Of a DNA stretch of 64,000 bases, positions 51,513 to 63,460 are shown piece by piece (positions within the stretch are counted from its first letter, which is position 1; each line of letters starts with the position of its first letter). This stretch comes from Tolypocladium sp. Sup5 PDA-1 (lineage: Eukaryota > Ascomycota > Sordariomycetes > Hypocreales > Ophiocordycipitaceae), in contig JPHH03000018.1 of assembly GCA_000750105.3 (NCBI GenBank), positions 124,001 to 188,000 of the forward strand, written 5' to 3'. Below the pieces are notes generated by a model. That model saw only the letters and a program-made list of their open reading frames with translations. It made no database searches and was not told where the DNA came from. The position numbers were made by a program, and so were the translations under genes.

Positions 51513-54500
51513 TCACAACTTCCTCTTCCCCTTGGGCATCCTCACAATCCAGTATAGAGCCAACGCCGCCGCGATGTTGAAGGCAATGTACGCCCAAATA
51601 ATGCCAAAATTGCGCCACCTCGTGTCGTACTCGGAATTGATGCCCGCCAAGTATACGTTTGTGCTCTTGATCTTGCAGTAGTAGCAGTTGCTCGTCGCGT
51701 TGGGGTCCAGCAGGTAGCCGCCCGCCGTCGAGATGTGGTCCGCCATGTATTCGCCGCATGTCTGGCCGTCCGGCGGGCTGAAGGTCGTGAACTCGTTGCT
51801 CGCACACGTCACCTCGACGTTGGCCAGACCCGTTGACAGAATAGCCGAGACCCAGTATGACAATGGCGAGACCCGGTACAGGAAGATCCAGAAACGGGGC
51901 ATTTGAGCTGGCGAAGCCAACACGCCGCAGAAGAAGAAGATAAGGACGAAGAGGAAGTTGGCGATGTTGCCGCCCGCGTCGGCCGAATCAACAAAGGAAA
52001 TGCACATATGTGTAAATGAGGAAACCCAGAGGAGAAATTGCCAGAACAAGAGCCACATCAGCGCCCCCCTTTCCGTGCCCTGCCCGGCAGCTTCGGCGTT
52101 TCTATAAAGGCCAACGGGAAAGTAGAACAGTGCCCACATGAAGACCGAGGCGATGGTATACCAGGGAATCTCGGAGACGATCTGGCTAAGCATGAAGACC
52201 TTCCAGGAGTATGTCTTAGCAGGACGTTCGCGGACCTCATATAGAGAGCGCTGTGTAATGAAACTCGGCATCTGTTGGTCTACCAGCTGCCCGACAATGC
52301 TCATCAGCTCGAAAATAGCGAACATCTGGTTTTGCAGCCCCTGTCTGCTCAGGGGTGCGTTGAGGAAAACCAGGCCGATGAATAAACTGCTGGCAATGCA
52401 GAGGATGAGCTTGGAGTAGATGTAAGACGGCGTCCGCCAGGACTGCTGGAATACACGTTGTGTAACGACTTGAAATTGCTGCCAGAGTGGTGCAGCAAAC
52501 TCACGGTACGACGCAGGGTCATGCTTCTCGTCCGTGAAACGCTGACCTGCCCCCTTGGCCCTAAGACGTGCTAATTCGTCCTGAACGCTCTGGTACTCTG
52601 GGCTGGAACGCCACGTTTGGTACCAGTCAACTTCAGAGAAGCAGCCAGGGGCAGCGCCAATGGTCTCGAGCATCCACTCAGCCGGGTTAGCACCGGGCGA
52701 GCAAGATGTCGCGCCGTTGCGCTCGAAGTAGTCCGTGAGGGTCTCGGAGTTGTCGCCAATCTCACCTACATCACCGATGGGTATGGGTCAGTATTGCTTG
52801 GGACCTATATGCCGTCTTGAGGGGGAACGGTCATCACTAACGGAGGTGGAAAATGGGATATATGCAGGTACTGACCGAAGTAAACCGTTTTGCCTCCCTC
52901 GGCGAGTAAGAGCAGGCGGTCGAACCGTTCAAACAGCATCGCGGAGGGTTGATGGATGGTACAGAGGACGGACTGGCCCGCCTTGGAGAGCCTTTCCAGC
53001 AAGTCTAGGACAGCCCAGCTGGTTTGGGAGTCAAGGCCCGACGTTGGCTCATCAACAAAGAGCAGTAGCGGCGGTTTGGCGACCAATTCGACACCAATAG
53101 TTAAGCGCTTACGCTGCTCAACGTTGAGACCTTCACCTAGCACGCCAACGACGGCATCGGCATATTCTAGCATGTCTAGCAGCTCGATAACTTCGTCCAC
53201 GTAGGCTAGCTTTTCCGCCTCTGGGATGTTGTCCGGCTGACGAAGGACAGCCGAGAATCTTAGAGCCTGTAGTGCGAAGTCAGCCCGAGGGGCCCTCAAG
53301 AAGCTAATAAGGCACGGAAAAGTGCCCGTTTGGCTGAAACGAAGAATGGACCAGGGGCTCTCCTCTCTGCACTCACCTCTCGGACAGTACTCGTCTCAAG
53401 ATGCAGATCATGCTGCTGGGCATAGCCGGTTTTGCGCTGGAAGCTCTCATCACGTAGCTTTCCATCGACCAACATCTCGCCAGTGAGGACACCAACGCCC
53501 ACACGACGATCAGCCAAGCAATCCAGGAGAGTGGTCTTGCCAGCCCCCGAAACACCCATCAAGGCCGTGAGAGTACCGGGCTTAACCCAGCCATCGACGC
53601 TGTGGAGGATGCGCCGGGGTTTGCCCTTGATCTTGAGGTCGTAGCACACATTGTTCCAGTGGAAGATGCTTGTGGAGCCCTGAAAGGCCCCCTCCTTGCT
53701 GGATTCGTGCCCACCCGGTCTCTCCAGTAGAACAGGGACAGCGCCGGACAGCGACTTCTCGACATCATCGCCACCCTTGACGGGAAGTTTTGGAACGAAT
53801 CCTCGACGGAAGACCAGAATCTCACCCTTGGACTTTTTGGCTGTGACGTATTCGCTGGCGACAAAGTATGCGAGGTGATTAAACAACACCATGGCGATTA
53901 TGATGCCGACATTACGCCATCGGTGGCCATAGTAGTAGCTGTATGCCGAATTAATGTAGTCGTCCCCGTTCACATAGGACTGGCCGGGGACGGCTCCGAT
54001 AGCGTCGCAGGCCACATTGTTCGCACTAGCGTTCGGGTAGTTGGGGATATGAGCGGAACACGTAAAATTGCGGCCGTGGTACTCGTTGACCATGAGCGAT
54101 TCATAGCCGTAGGCTACGGGGTTCAGATAATTGATCCAACGACACCAGGGCAGCATGTAGTTGACTGGGACGACGAATCCAGTAAAGATGAGAAGGGCAA
54201 GCATCATGATCGACGCGGGAACCATGGCCTGCTGTTCTGTTCGCGACAGCGAACCGCTGAGAACATGTTAGTGCTTTGCCCAACCCTCTTTCATGGCCGA
54301 GATAACTTACAGAAATCTGAACATACCAGACATGGCCAAAACAATGAGGAACACCACCAACAGGTAAAAGAAAAAGTTGCCCGGTTCACGGTTCAGGTTG
54401 GTCATGAAGTAAAACACCAAGTTGAAGGAAATTGTGCTAGTGATCTTCATGGGCAAATCGACCAGGACAGAAGCATATGATTCGGCCGACGGGTGGTAAA

Positions 54501-56287
54501 AGGCATAGCGGGACTGCTTTTCAACGATGGGCCGTTGAGCATACAGCGTCATAACCTCGAGAATAGAGGAGAAGGCATTAAACAAAATGGCCATGAAAAG
54601 AACGACAGCACGGCCGTAGAACGAGCCCGTGTTCTGGGCCATGTTGTAGAACAAGGACGACATGATGAGAGCCATCATCGTGTTACCAACCATCACATAG
54701 ATGGCCGGCGAGGGGTCTGCTTTGAATCGCGCCCACCCGCGCCACATACAAAGCTGGACCTGCTGGAAGTACGTCAGCGTGTACGGCGACTTGAGGCGCT
54801 GCCCCTTGGCCTGGTGTGACTTCTTGAGGTGTCGGAAGGTCTCAGCGTCGCGGCCGCCGATTGGGTGTTGCGTCTTGTACTCGTCGATTTCGACTTGCAA
54901 GGCCCTGTACCGAGGGCTGTTCTTCCAGGCGGTCGCAAAATCGTCGGGGGTCCGCGGGGGATTGTAGCCGGGGCGGGGGATGCGCTCCGCCGGAAAGGTC
55001 ATCGACGTGAGGAAGTCAGGCGTTGTCTGACGCGCCCGACACTGAAATCCGAGGTTGATGAAGTACTCCTTGGCCTCGGAAGCAGGTCCAAAGTAGATCT
55101 GGCGTCCCTCGTAGAGAACCAGGGCCTTGTCAAACAGGTCGTAGGCGCTCTGGGGGGCCTGGTACATGGACACAGCGCATATCTGGCCAAACAACTCAGA
55201 CTGGAGCCTCAAGGTCTTGCAGAACTCAATCGCGTTGGCCGAGTCCAGACCACGCGTCGAGCTGGAGCCGGCAGTTAGTGCGTATTCCCATCTACCAAGA
55301 GAAGCCACCGGACACCTCACTCACTTGTCCCAACACTGAAATGGGGCGCCTGACAGCGTTGCCTCGGCAATCGTGACACGCTTGCGTTCTCCTCCGGAAA
55401 CCCCTGGTGTGTATGCGTCTCCCACCTTGGTGTGGATGGTGTGGCTAATGCCATACATGGCCATGACGACGTCTCGAAGGTGCTCGCAGTACCTATTAGA
55501 CTCAACTGTCAGTGCCCAGAACTGATGGCGAAAAGGGGTCAGTAACATACTGGTTGCGAAGAATACCCTGCGGCAGCTCCTTTGGGCAGCGTGCACGCGA
55601 CGCAAAAGTCAATGTCTCGCCAACTGTCAACATGGGAAAGTGGACGTCAACCTCCGCAGTGTAGATGGCATCACCTCGATGCGCGGTATGCATTTCCTTT
55701 GCCGATATGCCCTGATAGTTGAAGTACGAATCCTCGTTGACGTAGATGCCGTTCGTGTCTCCCGATATGGTCTTGAGGAAGGTCGAGCAACCAGAACCAG
55801 GCGGGCCCAAGACAACGCACATCTCGCCGGGGTGGATCAGCCCGTCAAAATGGCGCAGAATGTCGATTCGAGTCTGGCCTGCCGTGCTGGAGAAGAGGCG
55901 CCGAGCCATGCCTGGCAAAGCCAGCCAAACGTTGCCGACATCCTTTTGGAAGTCGGTCGGTGTGCCGTAGCCGAACACGTTCAGGTTTTGGAAACACAGT
56001 CCAACGCGACGAAAGCTATGGCCGCGTTCGTTGGCGACTTTGGCGACATTCGTAGCCCACGCGCGCGCGTTGAACTTCTCGCCGCGCGGGTTCAGGGGAG
56101 AACTTGGGTCGTGGTTCCCAAAAATGGGCTTGCCCTCAGAGTCGTCCACACCGACGGCTGAATTGCGCGTGTATTCGCGCGCAATCACCTGAACCATGGA
56201 ATGCCGCGCCTCCATCTCGTCGTCGTTTGTCGGACTCCCGTCCGCGTCGGTGGAATCGGACAAGACCGAAGCGGTTCGTCGTGGCAT
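51513..56287 (-). CDS. Full-size PDR (ABCG) multidrug transporter
   Basis: Six exons in minus order: 55551-56287, 55325-55492, 54311-55261, 53377-54256, 52876-53266 and 51513-52765. Introns are 58, 63, 54, 110 and 110 bp; all phases join, giving 1459 residues. Topology is (NBD-TMD)x2. NBD1 has the degenerate Walker A GPPGSGCS (161-168), signature VSGGERKRVTIAE and the PDR-specific N-S-T-R-G-L-D D-loop. TMD1 contains GWARFKADPSPAIYVMVGN, AFYHPSAESYASVLVDLP and RWINYLNPVAYGYESLMVNEYHGR. NBD2 has an intact Walker A GVSGAGKTT, LNVEQRKRLTIGVEL and LLLFVDEPTSGLDSQ. TMD2 reads FMWALFYFPVGLY, CGVLASPAQMPRFWIFLYRVSPLSYWVS, ending MPKGKRKL. It should export hydrophobic drugs or metabolites across the plasma membrane. 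The start at 56287 is the first ATG in frame with the family N-terminus; upstream in-frame sequence is not conserved. Confidence 0.94.
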
Positions 56288-58088
56288 GTTGCCCTGCCAG
56301 GTTGATCTGAGGTCTTGCGAAGATTTAAAGCCACTGAATCTCGAATCGCCGGACCGCACTCTAGGCTTGTGGTGAGAAGAGCGTCTAGAGAAAGGAACAG
56401 GGGCCTCCGACAATCGGATCAAACTGATGAAAGAAGGATGCAAAGGGGAAAGTAGAGGTTTGACTTTGTGGCCAGCAGCGTTATATGCCGCCTTGGCGGT
56501 GCACGTTTGGAGCCCGTCACCAGTGTTTTCGGCTGAATATGCTGGCCTTCGGGAACAGTCCAAGTCCGCTGTCTTTATGGAGCTTTGGATTCTATAGAAG
56601 TGTACCAAGTACCAATCATGGCCTGTGACAAGGACCCCCGGACCTGGGAACAGCATCCTGTAGGCTCTCGTTACCTGTACTCGTCGGTGGTTGGTTCGTT
56701 GGTCATCTGACTGCGACTTGGTGTGAGATGAGGCCTAGACGCATTTGGTTCGTAGCTGTACGGACCAGGGATGTTTGAAGAAAATCTCCGGGCCTGCGGC
56801 GGAAGAAAGCTTTAAAGGGCCCCTGAAAGAGCATTCTTCCGCCGTGACGGGCGGGCCGCTTGCTCATGGTTCCCCGCAGGTACGAATAGGATTGGATGGC
56901 AAGAAACCTGAGACACTAAGAAATATGAGGCTAGTACTATTCGTCATTCGCCCGGAGACTTTAGAGTTATCTTTTGATTACTACGGAGTAGGAAGGAATG
57001 CCTTTCGCAGTCGCTAACACGTGTTTTAGTTGCCAACCACCCGCATGTCGGATAGCCGAGTCCCGACCCTGTGCACGGTAGCCCGGTAGGCGAGATGCCA
57101 ACGGCGCCGCATTGGACAGAGACGAAGAAGAGGGCATGAACAAAAACAGTCGAGCTCGTGGCGGTGAAGATATCATGTTCAGGATCGCTGTCGCCGGCGA
57201 CAGGGCTGCCGCGGTGCGAAGCGTTTGGGCCGAGGACGGCTCGGGAGGTCTGCGACTCTATTGGCTGGCAGAGCCATCAACCTCAAAGCAGAGATACAGC
57301 GCTTACATCGCATATCAGTACCTACTGTGGACGAAACACCCGAGACTTGCTAGTAAAGAGGTATTGCGTTGTAGCAGCCTCTTACCAGTAAATTGCCCAG
57401 GGTTTTACTTGCAAATGGCAATTCACAGGATGTACGAAGTACTGGTAAACGGGTTGCATGCGACGGGCCCGACAGTTACGATGGTCAGCATGGGTGTGCT
57501 GGTAAGGACGGGCAGATTGGAAAAGGCGGCCAATCCAGCTCGGAAGGATCACCAGGGCCTTCTACATGCTCGAGGGCTCCCCGGTTAAGGAGATGAGTGC
57601 AAGTGAGGCCGGAGGCTGCTCGGATAAAGTGGTCACGTTAATAATGCAGTGGCAGAACCGGCGTAAAAGGCCTTGAACAACCACCTAGTCTGGAGCGAAG
57701 GGGAGACACATATGCCATGGGGCGTCGAGCGCAAGGTGAGGGGCAGCAGAGCATGAAACAGACTGTCTCCGGGCGAAATGACGACCTGTACCAACGAAGG
57801 GCTGGCGCAGGCAGACAGGGAGAAGAGAAAGGGTGCAAAGTCGGGACGGCCGACGGAGCTGAAGGAAGGGAAAGAGGAGAAGAGAGGTCAAGGGTACAAG
57901 CCGATGGAGGAGGGTGGGGGTCGGTTTAAAGGAGCGTCCAGCGACGGAGGGGTGCCGCAAGGGGGCGGGCCAATATCACCGACCGGGTCTGCCACCAAAC
58001 CTGGAGGAGACAGCAGCGTGATCTAGACTACGAAGTATAGCAAGGATACGGACGTATAGTATTGCCGCAGGCAGCGTGACTGCAGGGA
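56288..58088. other. Intergenic, about 1.8 kb
   Basis: Promoter of the ABC transporter (minus) and 3' flank of the carboxylesterase. The dispersed motif occurs at 56981-56990, 57432-57442 and 58029-58037. From about 57710 to 58020 the plus strand is purine-rich (GGAG/GAAG). Open frames here show no domains. Confidence 0.45.
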
Positions 58089-59931
58089 CTAGTACCGTAA
58101 CTGCTTGATGATCTCTGGGGAGTTAATGAAGGCACACCTCTCCCTCAGCTTCTGCTTGGCAAACTCTGGGTGTGCGTGAGGTCCGTCCAATGCCGAAAGA
58201 CCCTCGTGAGAGCCCCCAACCACGAAGACGTGGGTCTCATTGACTGTGCGGAAGCCTGGCGTGAATCCTTTGAAGGTATCATGCCCCTTCAAACCTGGCT
58301 TCCCGATGCTGGCAAACGTCGACCAAGATCGAGATCCTCTATCCCTCAACTTGTAATCGGATGTGGATGGATGGAAAGGGTATCCGTTGGTGTCATAATG
58401 CGAAAGGTTACCGAAGATGTAGGCAAACTCAGAGGTGTGAATGGGGCCGAATCCTGTTTGGTTGGTCGTATAAGCCAGGATAGGGTCGAGGATCGTCTGG
58501 TTCCAGTCGTACAGATAGACCTCATTGCCCGCCGCCGCAATGTGCTCGGCATACCACATCGGCTGGCAAGTCATGAGGATGTCTCTAAAGATCCTCGCTG
58601 AGCGGTAGAACTCGCTGGACAAACTCTTGCCTGCGGGGAAGTCTGATGCTGGATAGAGCGAGAGAAGTTTGTGGACGTTATCCGGTGTCAGGTCCGGAGC
58701 GTACGCCGATATAAACTTGAGCGTGTCGCTTGGGCTTTTAATGCTCGTGTCTGTGAAGAACGTCACATCATCATCGCACCATCCAATCATTGTTGTGACG
58801 TTGGCGAATCGGCCTTCTCTGATAAGTTGCGAGGGGGCAGAGGGAAGAAAGTCACCATCGACAGCTGGAAGCCATATGTCGCCGATGTTGTGTGCGATGT
58901 CACTTCGGTATGTGGCCAGCGAGGCGTTCAGCAACGTTGCCATGTCAAACTTGCGAAGACATGCCACCGTATCCTTTGAATGCAAGTTGCGGGAGTTGCA
59001 GCCTACATATTCGACAAGAGCCTGCATCGCATTGACGGTGAAGTTGCCTATGATGCCGGGCTCGAGAGCCTGGCTCTCACATATGCCCTGGTGGAAAGGG
59101 ACAGGCTTGCTCGCGCCGAATGCCATGATCTGCATGCCCACGGACAATCCTGACCTGCGTGTTAGCAGCTCAAGCTCTTCTCATTCTGTGAAACAGTTGA
59201 AACTGCGCACCTCCGGATGATTGCCCAAATATTGTGATTCTTTCGGGATCACCGCCAAATTGTTCAATGTTATCACGAACCCATTCCAACGCGAGCCGCT
59301 GATCTCTCAAGCCTGCATTTTCCGACCCTTCGGACTTGAGAGCATCCGACTGCGCAAAGCCGAAGACTGAACATTACGTTAACTTCGACGCTGCTTGGTC
59401 AATGTGCGGATGAGTTGACTTACAGCCGAGGCGGTAGTTCATGGCGACGTGAATGATTGGGAGCCCATTCTCCACCGACTCCAGGATCATCCCGTCTGGT
59501 GAAATGGTGATCTCTTGGTTCTGCCCTGTCCAAAAACTTCCACCATGAAGGTATACCAAGACGGGCAGTCGGTTGTGAACACACGTGTCATTGGGTCTCG
59601 CAACGTTCAGATTAAGGCAGTCCTCTGAAACCTTTGTGACGTTGCTCAACGATATGGGAACCACCCATCCTCCGAGCTGCTGAGGGCAAGCGGGCCCATA
59701 CGTGGTTGCGTGGATCGTGCTGCCGCGTGCCGCAACCCGGGGCTTTGGTGGTTTGAAGCGATTGGCGCCGCCGGTGTCTTGGCCATAGGGGATATTGAGA
59801 AATACCTCGATGCCGTTGCGGTGGAGACCGCGATATGTGACGTCGTGTCGAGAATCTACGACCGTTGGATTCGCGATTGCGCAGCCACCGGACAGTAGCC
59901 ACGCGCCCAAAGCGAGAGGGATGGAAAGCAT
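58089..59931 (-). CDS. Secreted type-B carboxylesterase
   Basis: Three exons, 59424-59931, 59211-59366 and 58089-59149, with introns of 57 and 61 bp. The second intron's acceptor is the second of two nearby AGs (GTCAG), chosen because it restores the elbow. Product is 574 residues. The signal peptide runs to about residue 20 (GGCAIANP). The oxyanion block VLVYLHGGSFW, then MNYRLG-FFGF, and the nucleophile elbow FGQSSGG with Ser219 are present. The catalytic Glu should lie in the middle (PAVDGDFLP region) and the His in GGSHEGLSALDG. NLS, NQT, NVT and NET sites suggest N-glycosylation. The length fits fungal secreted esterases/lipases of this family (about 540-580). It hydrolyses carboxyl esters outside the cell; the preferred substrate is unknown. 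TTAATTTAATGA-type AT-rich DNA lies upstream. Confidence 0.93.
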
Positions 59932-60680
59932 GGTCGCTCGCTTGTGGATGATGACTTCTTTTCGGCAGAAGCCTGTAACGTGGTGTCGTACTTACCCGCA
60001 CCGAGTTGCAAGAATAAACATGTTTTGTTTTACAATTACACGCAGCGGGTGAGCGGTTTCTTGTGTGCCTCGCTGAAAGGTGAGGCGGGGAGAACTGGAG
60101 ACTTTATCTTAATTTAATGATTCACATTAATACGGATGTGCCGGCTTACGGGACGGCACATGAGACACCATGATTGGCTGGGTTTGGTGCGAGGTTGACG
60201 GGACAGCCCGGGGTCAGATCAAAAACATTGGACGGAAGGATTCCTGAGGGCCGCTGACAAGAGGGTTTGTCTAACCTCATTCACGGCACCTTAGGAACAA
60301 TGCATTTATTCCTGTACGGCTTGGTATCTCTCACCAGGGAAGCCTGGGCAGCAATTTTGCGGGCCACAGTGACGCGGCAGGTTGTGCTGATCAATGCGTC
60401 ATGGACATATGCCATTATTTCATAACCTCTTTTCTAGCAGTTCCTGTTTTGAGGAGCGCTCACTGGGGGAAGGTCTTCATCAACAGCGCCCTCGGTGAAC
60501 ATGCGTAACGGCAGATCAATGGTGTACAACGCGACCCCATACAATCCTGGAAAACAACCAGGGGTGCTCATGCAGCTATGTCCCAAAAAGTTATTCCGCC
60601 ACGGCGGCCTCAGAATGCACATTTTGACCTCAGAAACTTGCCCAGTTGGCTCGGGTTAATCGCTCCTAGTTGTGGACACC
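59932..60680. other. Intergenic, 749 bp
   Basis: Promoter of the carboxylesterase and 3' flank of the peroxygenase relic. Nothing else seen. Confidence 0.5.
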
Positions 60681-62058
60681 CTAACGACTGAGCACTTTGC
60701 CCAATGCACCATTGAGTTGTGCAAACGGCTTTGTGATGCTAATAAATAAACCCTTTAGCAGGTCGGGAGCCGCCAGTTGGCCAGACTGGAAAGTGAAGCA
60801 GATGGCGTTGTTGCCTTCAAGTAGAGTCTTGGCGTCGAAAACACCCTTGGTCAGTTCTATCAGGTCGACTCCTGTAAATGTGTTGACTCTCTCGGTGTTG
60901 CCTCCCACGATAAGGAACCCTGGGTGCTTGAGCGTGGCGTCGAGGAGGTCAAGAGATTAAAAGGGAAGTGTGTATTCGTCGCTGATGGCGCGCTTGTAGC
61001 AGTTCTGTAGGATGCGTTCGTGGCCTTCGGAGTAAACAAAGTTTCCTGGCTCTCCAGTGATGGAGAAGAACGGCTTGAGCACATCTCCATCCAGTAGCCC
61101 TCGGGATACTCTGCCGATTTGTTTGCCATGAAGCGGTAGATGAATGTAAAGGCGGCGGCCTGGACTGCGACACCCGTAAACAGCCCGTTGAAGTGCGGGC
61201 TGTTGTCTATTGATTGCTGGAAGCGCTTGGTGCGGAGGTCTGTCAGGGTGCTCAGATCGTAGCCATTCGGACCGAGCGGCTGGTCGTAGAGTTCCTGGAA
61301 CTGCGGGATCCGGAGTCTGTACGCGTCGCCGCTTCAAATAAAACCGTCAATGCTACAATCCAAAGCGGTCTGTGAAGGGAACGAGAGCTTACTACTCGTA
61401 AAGGCCGCCTCTCATCGGGGAAACGTCAGACTTGTACTTGTTGCGCGAGTTGGATACGCCCTGCGGTCGCACGAAAAGTCCAATTGAGTCCAGTAAGCCA
61501 CCGGGTGGTGGCCCACCCATGGACCACTTCGTCAGATCTCCGTCGAATATGGCTCCATACACAGCGAGAAAGGTCGACATATTCAGCCCCATGCCGAAGA
61601 CCGCGTAGAGTTCAGTATTGTTCCTACGAAGCCAGCCAAAGGCTTCAACTCACCGTCGTAGGTGCCGTGGGGCAACTGCGAGATGGTCGCAACTCCATTG
61701 CCGGGTATAAAGTCGTGATTGGCCATGGCGTTTAGGCCGGGGCACGGCCCAGGAAGATCATCAAGGCCTGGAGCCATCTGTCCCTGGATATTAGACTTAA
61801 CCATGCCAGCTGCAGCAAGACGTATCGTACAAACTCGTGGTCTCCACTCGAGGAACGCATTGAAGATTGGCATCAAAACCTATTGACGGTGTGGTAGCTC
61901 GCCGTGAAAGTTTTGCGTCTACTCCGTCGCTCAATGTCGGCTGCAATGCGAGCCACCTTCCTCATCTCCTCCTGTTCCATTTTCGCCTCCATTAGCCAAG
62001 GAGGAATGGCTGCCGCTAGCAGGCCGAACAAGCCCGCAGCGAGAATCAAGGTCTTCAT
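60681..62058 (-). pseudogene. Decayed heme-thiolate peroxidase (chloroperoxidase/unspecific peroxygenase family)
   Basis: A signal peptide start (MKTLILAAGLFGLLAAAIP, ATG at 62058) is followed in linked minus frames by family blocks. SSSGDHEF and the heme-ligand block GPCPGLNAMANHDFIPGNG come first, then AVFGMGLNMSTFLAVYGAIFDGDLTKWSMGG, NKYKSDVSPMRGGLY, FQELYDQPLGP, FIYRFMANKSAEYPEGY, LDGDVLKPFFSITGEPGNFVY, VNTFTGVDLIELTKGVFDAKTLLEGNNAICF and QLAAPDLLKGLF. The proximal Cys survives. Lesions: an extra T in TTTT and a missing base near 61880, a frame break near 61660, a one-base deletion near 61095 (EGY|LDG), and a TAA stop at 60957-60959 in place of Phe-Asn. Introns near 61790-61845 (GTACGA...GACAG) and 61330-61393 (GTAGTA...GAAG) still look usable. 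The enzyme would have oxidised aromatics with peroxide; it is no longer functional. Confidence 0.85.
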
Positions 62059-63460
62059 GGTGATAGCTTGAAAGAGCAAGAAAGTGATTCGGAGACGCAT
62101 GCAAACAAAGTCTGCAAGACAATGGACGTGTACTAAACTCTTGACACAAAGTCTCACGAAGGGGTAGGTATAGTCGGATCAGCGTCTTAGAGAAGTGCGA
62201 CACGCATGGTGGAGCGTTTCTGTACCACGTCGTACGAAATACGGAAACATCAACTTCCGCGAAGAGACATTCAGCTGCCCAGCGAATCAAGATTCGTCTT
62301 CCACCATACTGAGGTGCCTGGTCCTTGACTCGTGGAGGAATTAGAAGCAAGGCTTTTGTGAGTCGCTCATCTCTACACTGGCTAACCACCCCTTCCGCCA
62401 CTTCCCCAGGACCCGAGACACGGGTCGACGCCATCGCACACCGAGCTCGCGATGTGTGGGGAAGATACAACGTCATTGCCTGTTGCTGTTCTCAGAGACC
62501 GACGCTCGCTGGCCATGTTGGACCCAACCGGACAGCGACTAGACTTTGAAAAGCAACGTGCGCGACGGTGGCTGATTCACATGCGCATCGATCGATCTAT
62601 AACGCAGTCGGTGGAACGCATGCCACGCATGATCTCATAATGGGTTGAAGCAGAAAGGGGGAATGAGGGGGCGATGACACTGTCTAAAGCCAGTGTCTCT
62701 TCGTGGAAAGCTGTCTCTTGCTCAAAGTCAACATTTTGGTAGTCATCTGAGGCCAAGCACTTATCAAGCGTTTGCAGATCTTAAATTCAGCGTCCATCAT
62801 GTAACTCAGCAACCGCATCGCCTTTCAAGCCTTCCCGCATGACCATTTCGCCTGCCTGGTGGGGATCCAGACCCTAAATGGTGCTAACCAGCGTCGAGCT
62901 AAACAGTACCGCCCTTTTGATAGCTGCCGGTAAGCTGTCAAGCCGTCCTCATCCGGCAGGAGGGAGACTCGCACTGCCGCAAGGGCTACGGCCCAGCTGG
63001 CCACTCGCGTCGACAGGATATTTGTGATGTACTGTACGATAAGAACTAGGAAACAAATCTGTGACGATCGTTGCTCGGGCTTGCTCACATCCACAGCCTA
63101 AGAAACACACCACCCTGAGCCTCATGGACTGCACCATGCTAATGAACATCCCGACACCAATCGGGATTAGCACCTTTCTTCCCACAAAAGCCCGCTTGCT
63201 TTGGTGCTGCGGTTGACCTTTCGTTTTGGCGCTGGCCAATCCTCGTTCGGCTTTGTGCGAATGAGGACCAGCTCGGCGTCTCGCCAGACCTAAGACTCCG
63301 AGCCGGCGCATACGCCAGCCGGGAGGAACTTGACGTAGGCTAAAATTACAGAGACAAGACAGGTTATAAGGTAAATTGTGACAAGCGGCTACCACTTGAA
63401 GTGAATGATCCTGTCCAGGTAGTCGACAACGGCTGCTCCGTTCGAGGATCACTCCGAGCC
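62059..63460. other. Intergenic, about 1.4 kb, with possible membrane-protein relic
   Basis: Between about 62830 and 63430 the minus strand shows membrane-like stretches linked across frames (YLDRIIHFKW, then LVTIYLITCLVSVILAYVKF, KVLIPIGVGMFISMVQS, LRVVCFLGCG), interrupted by stops and frame changes. It looks like a decayed transporter or receptor, but I could not name the family. The rest (62059-62830) shows no gene. Confidence 0.35.
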
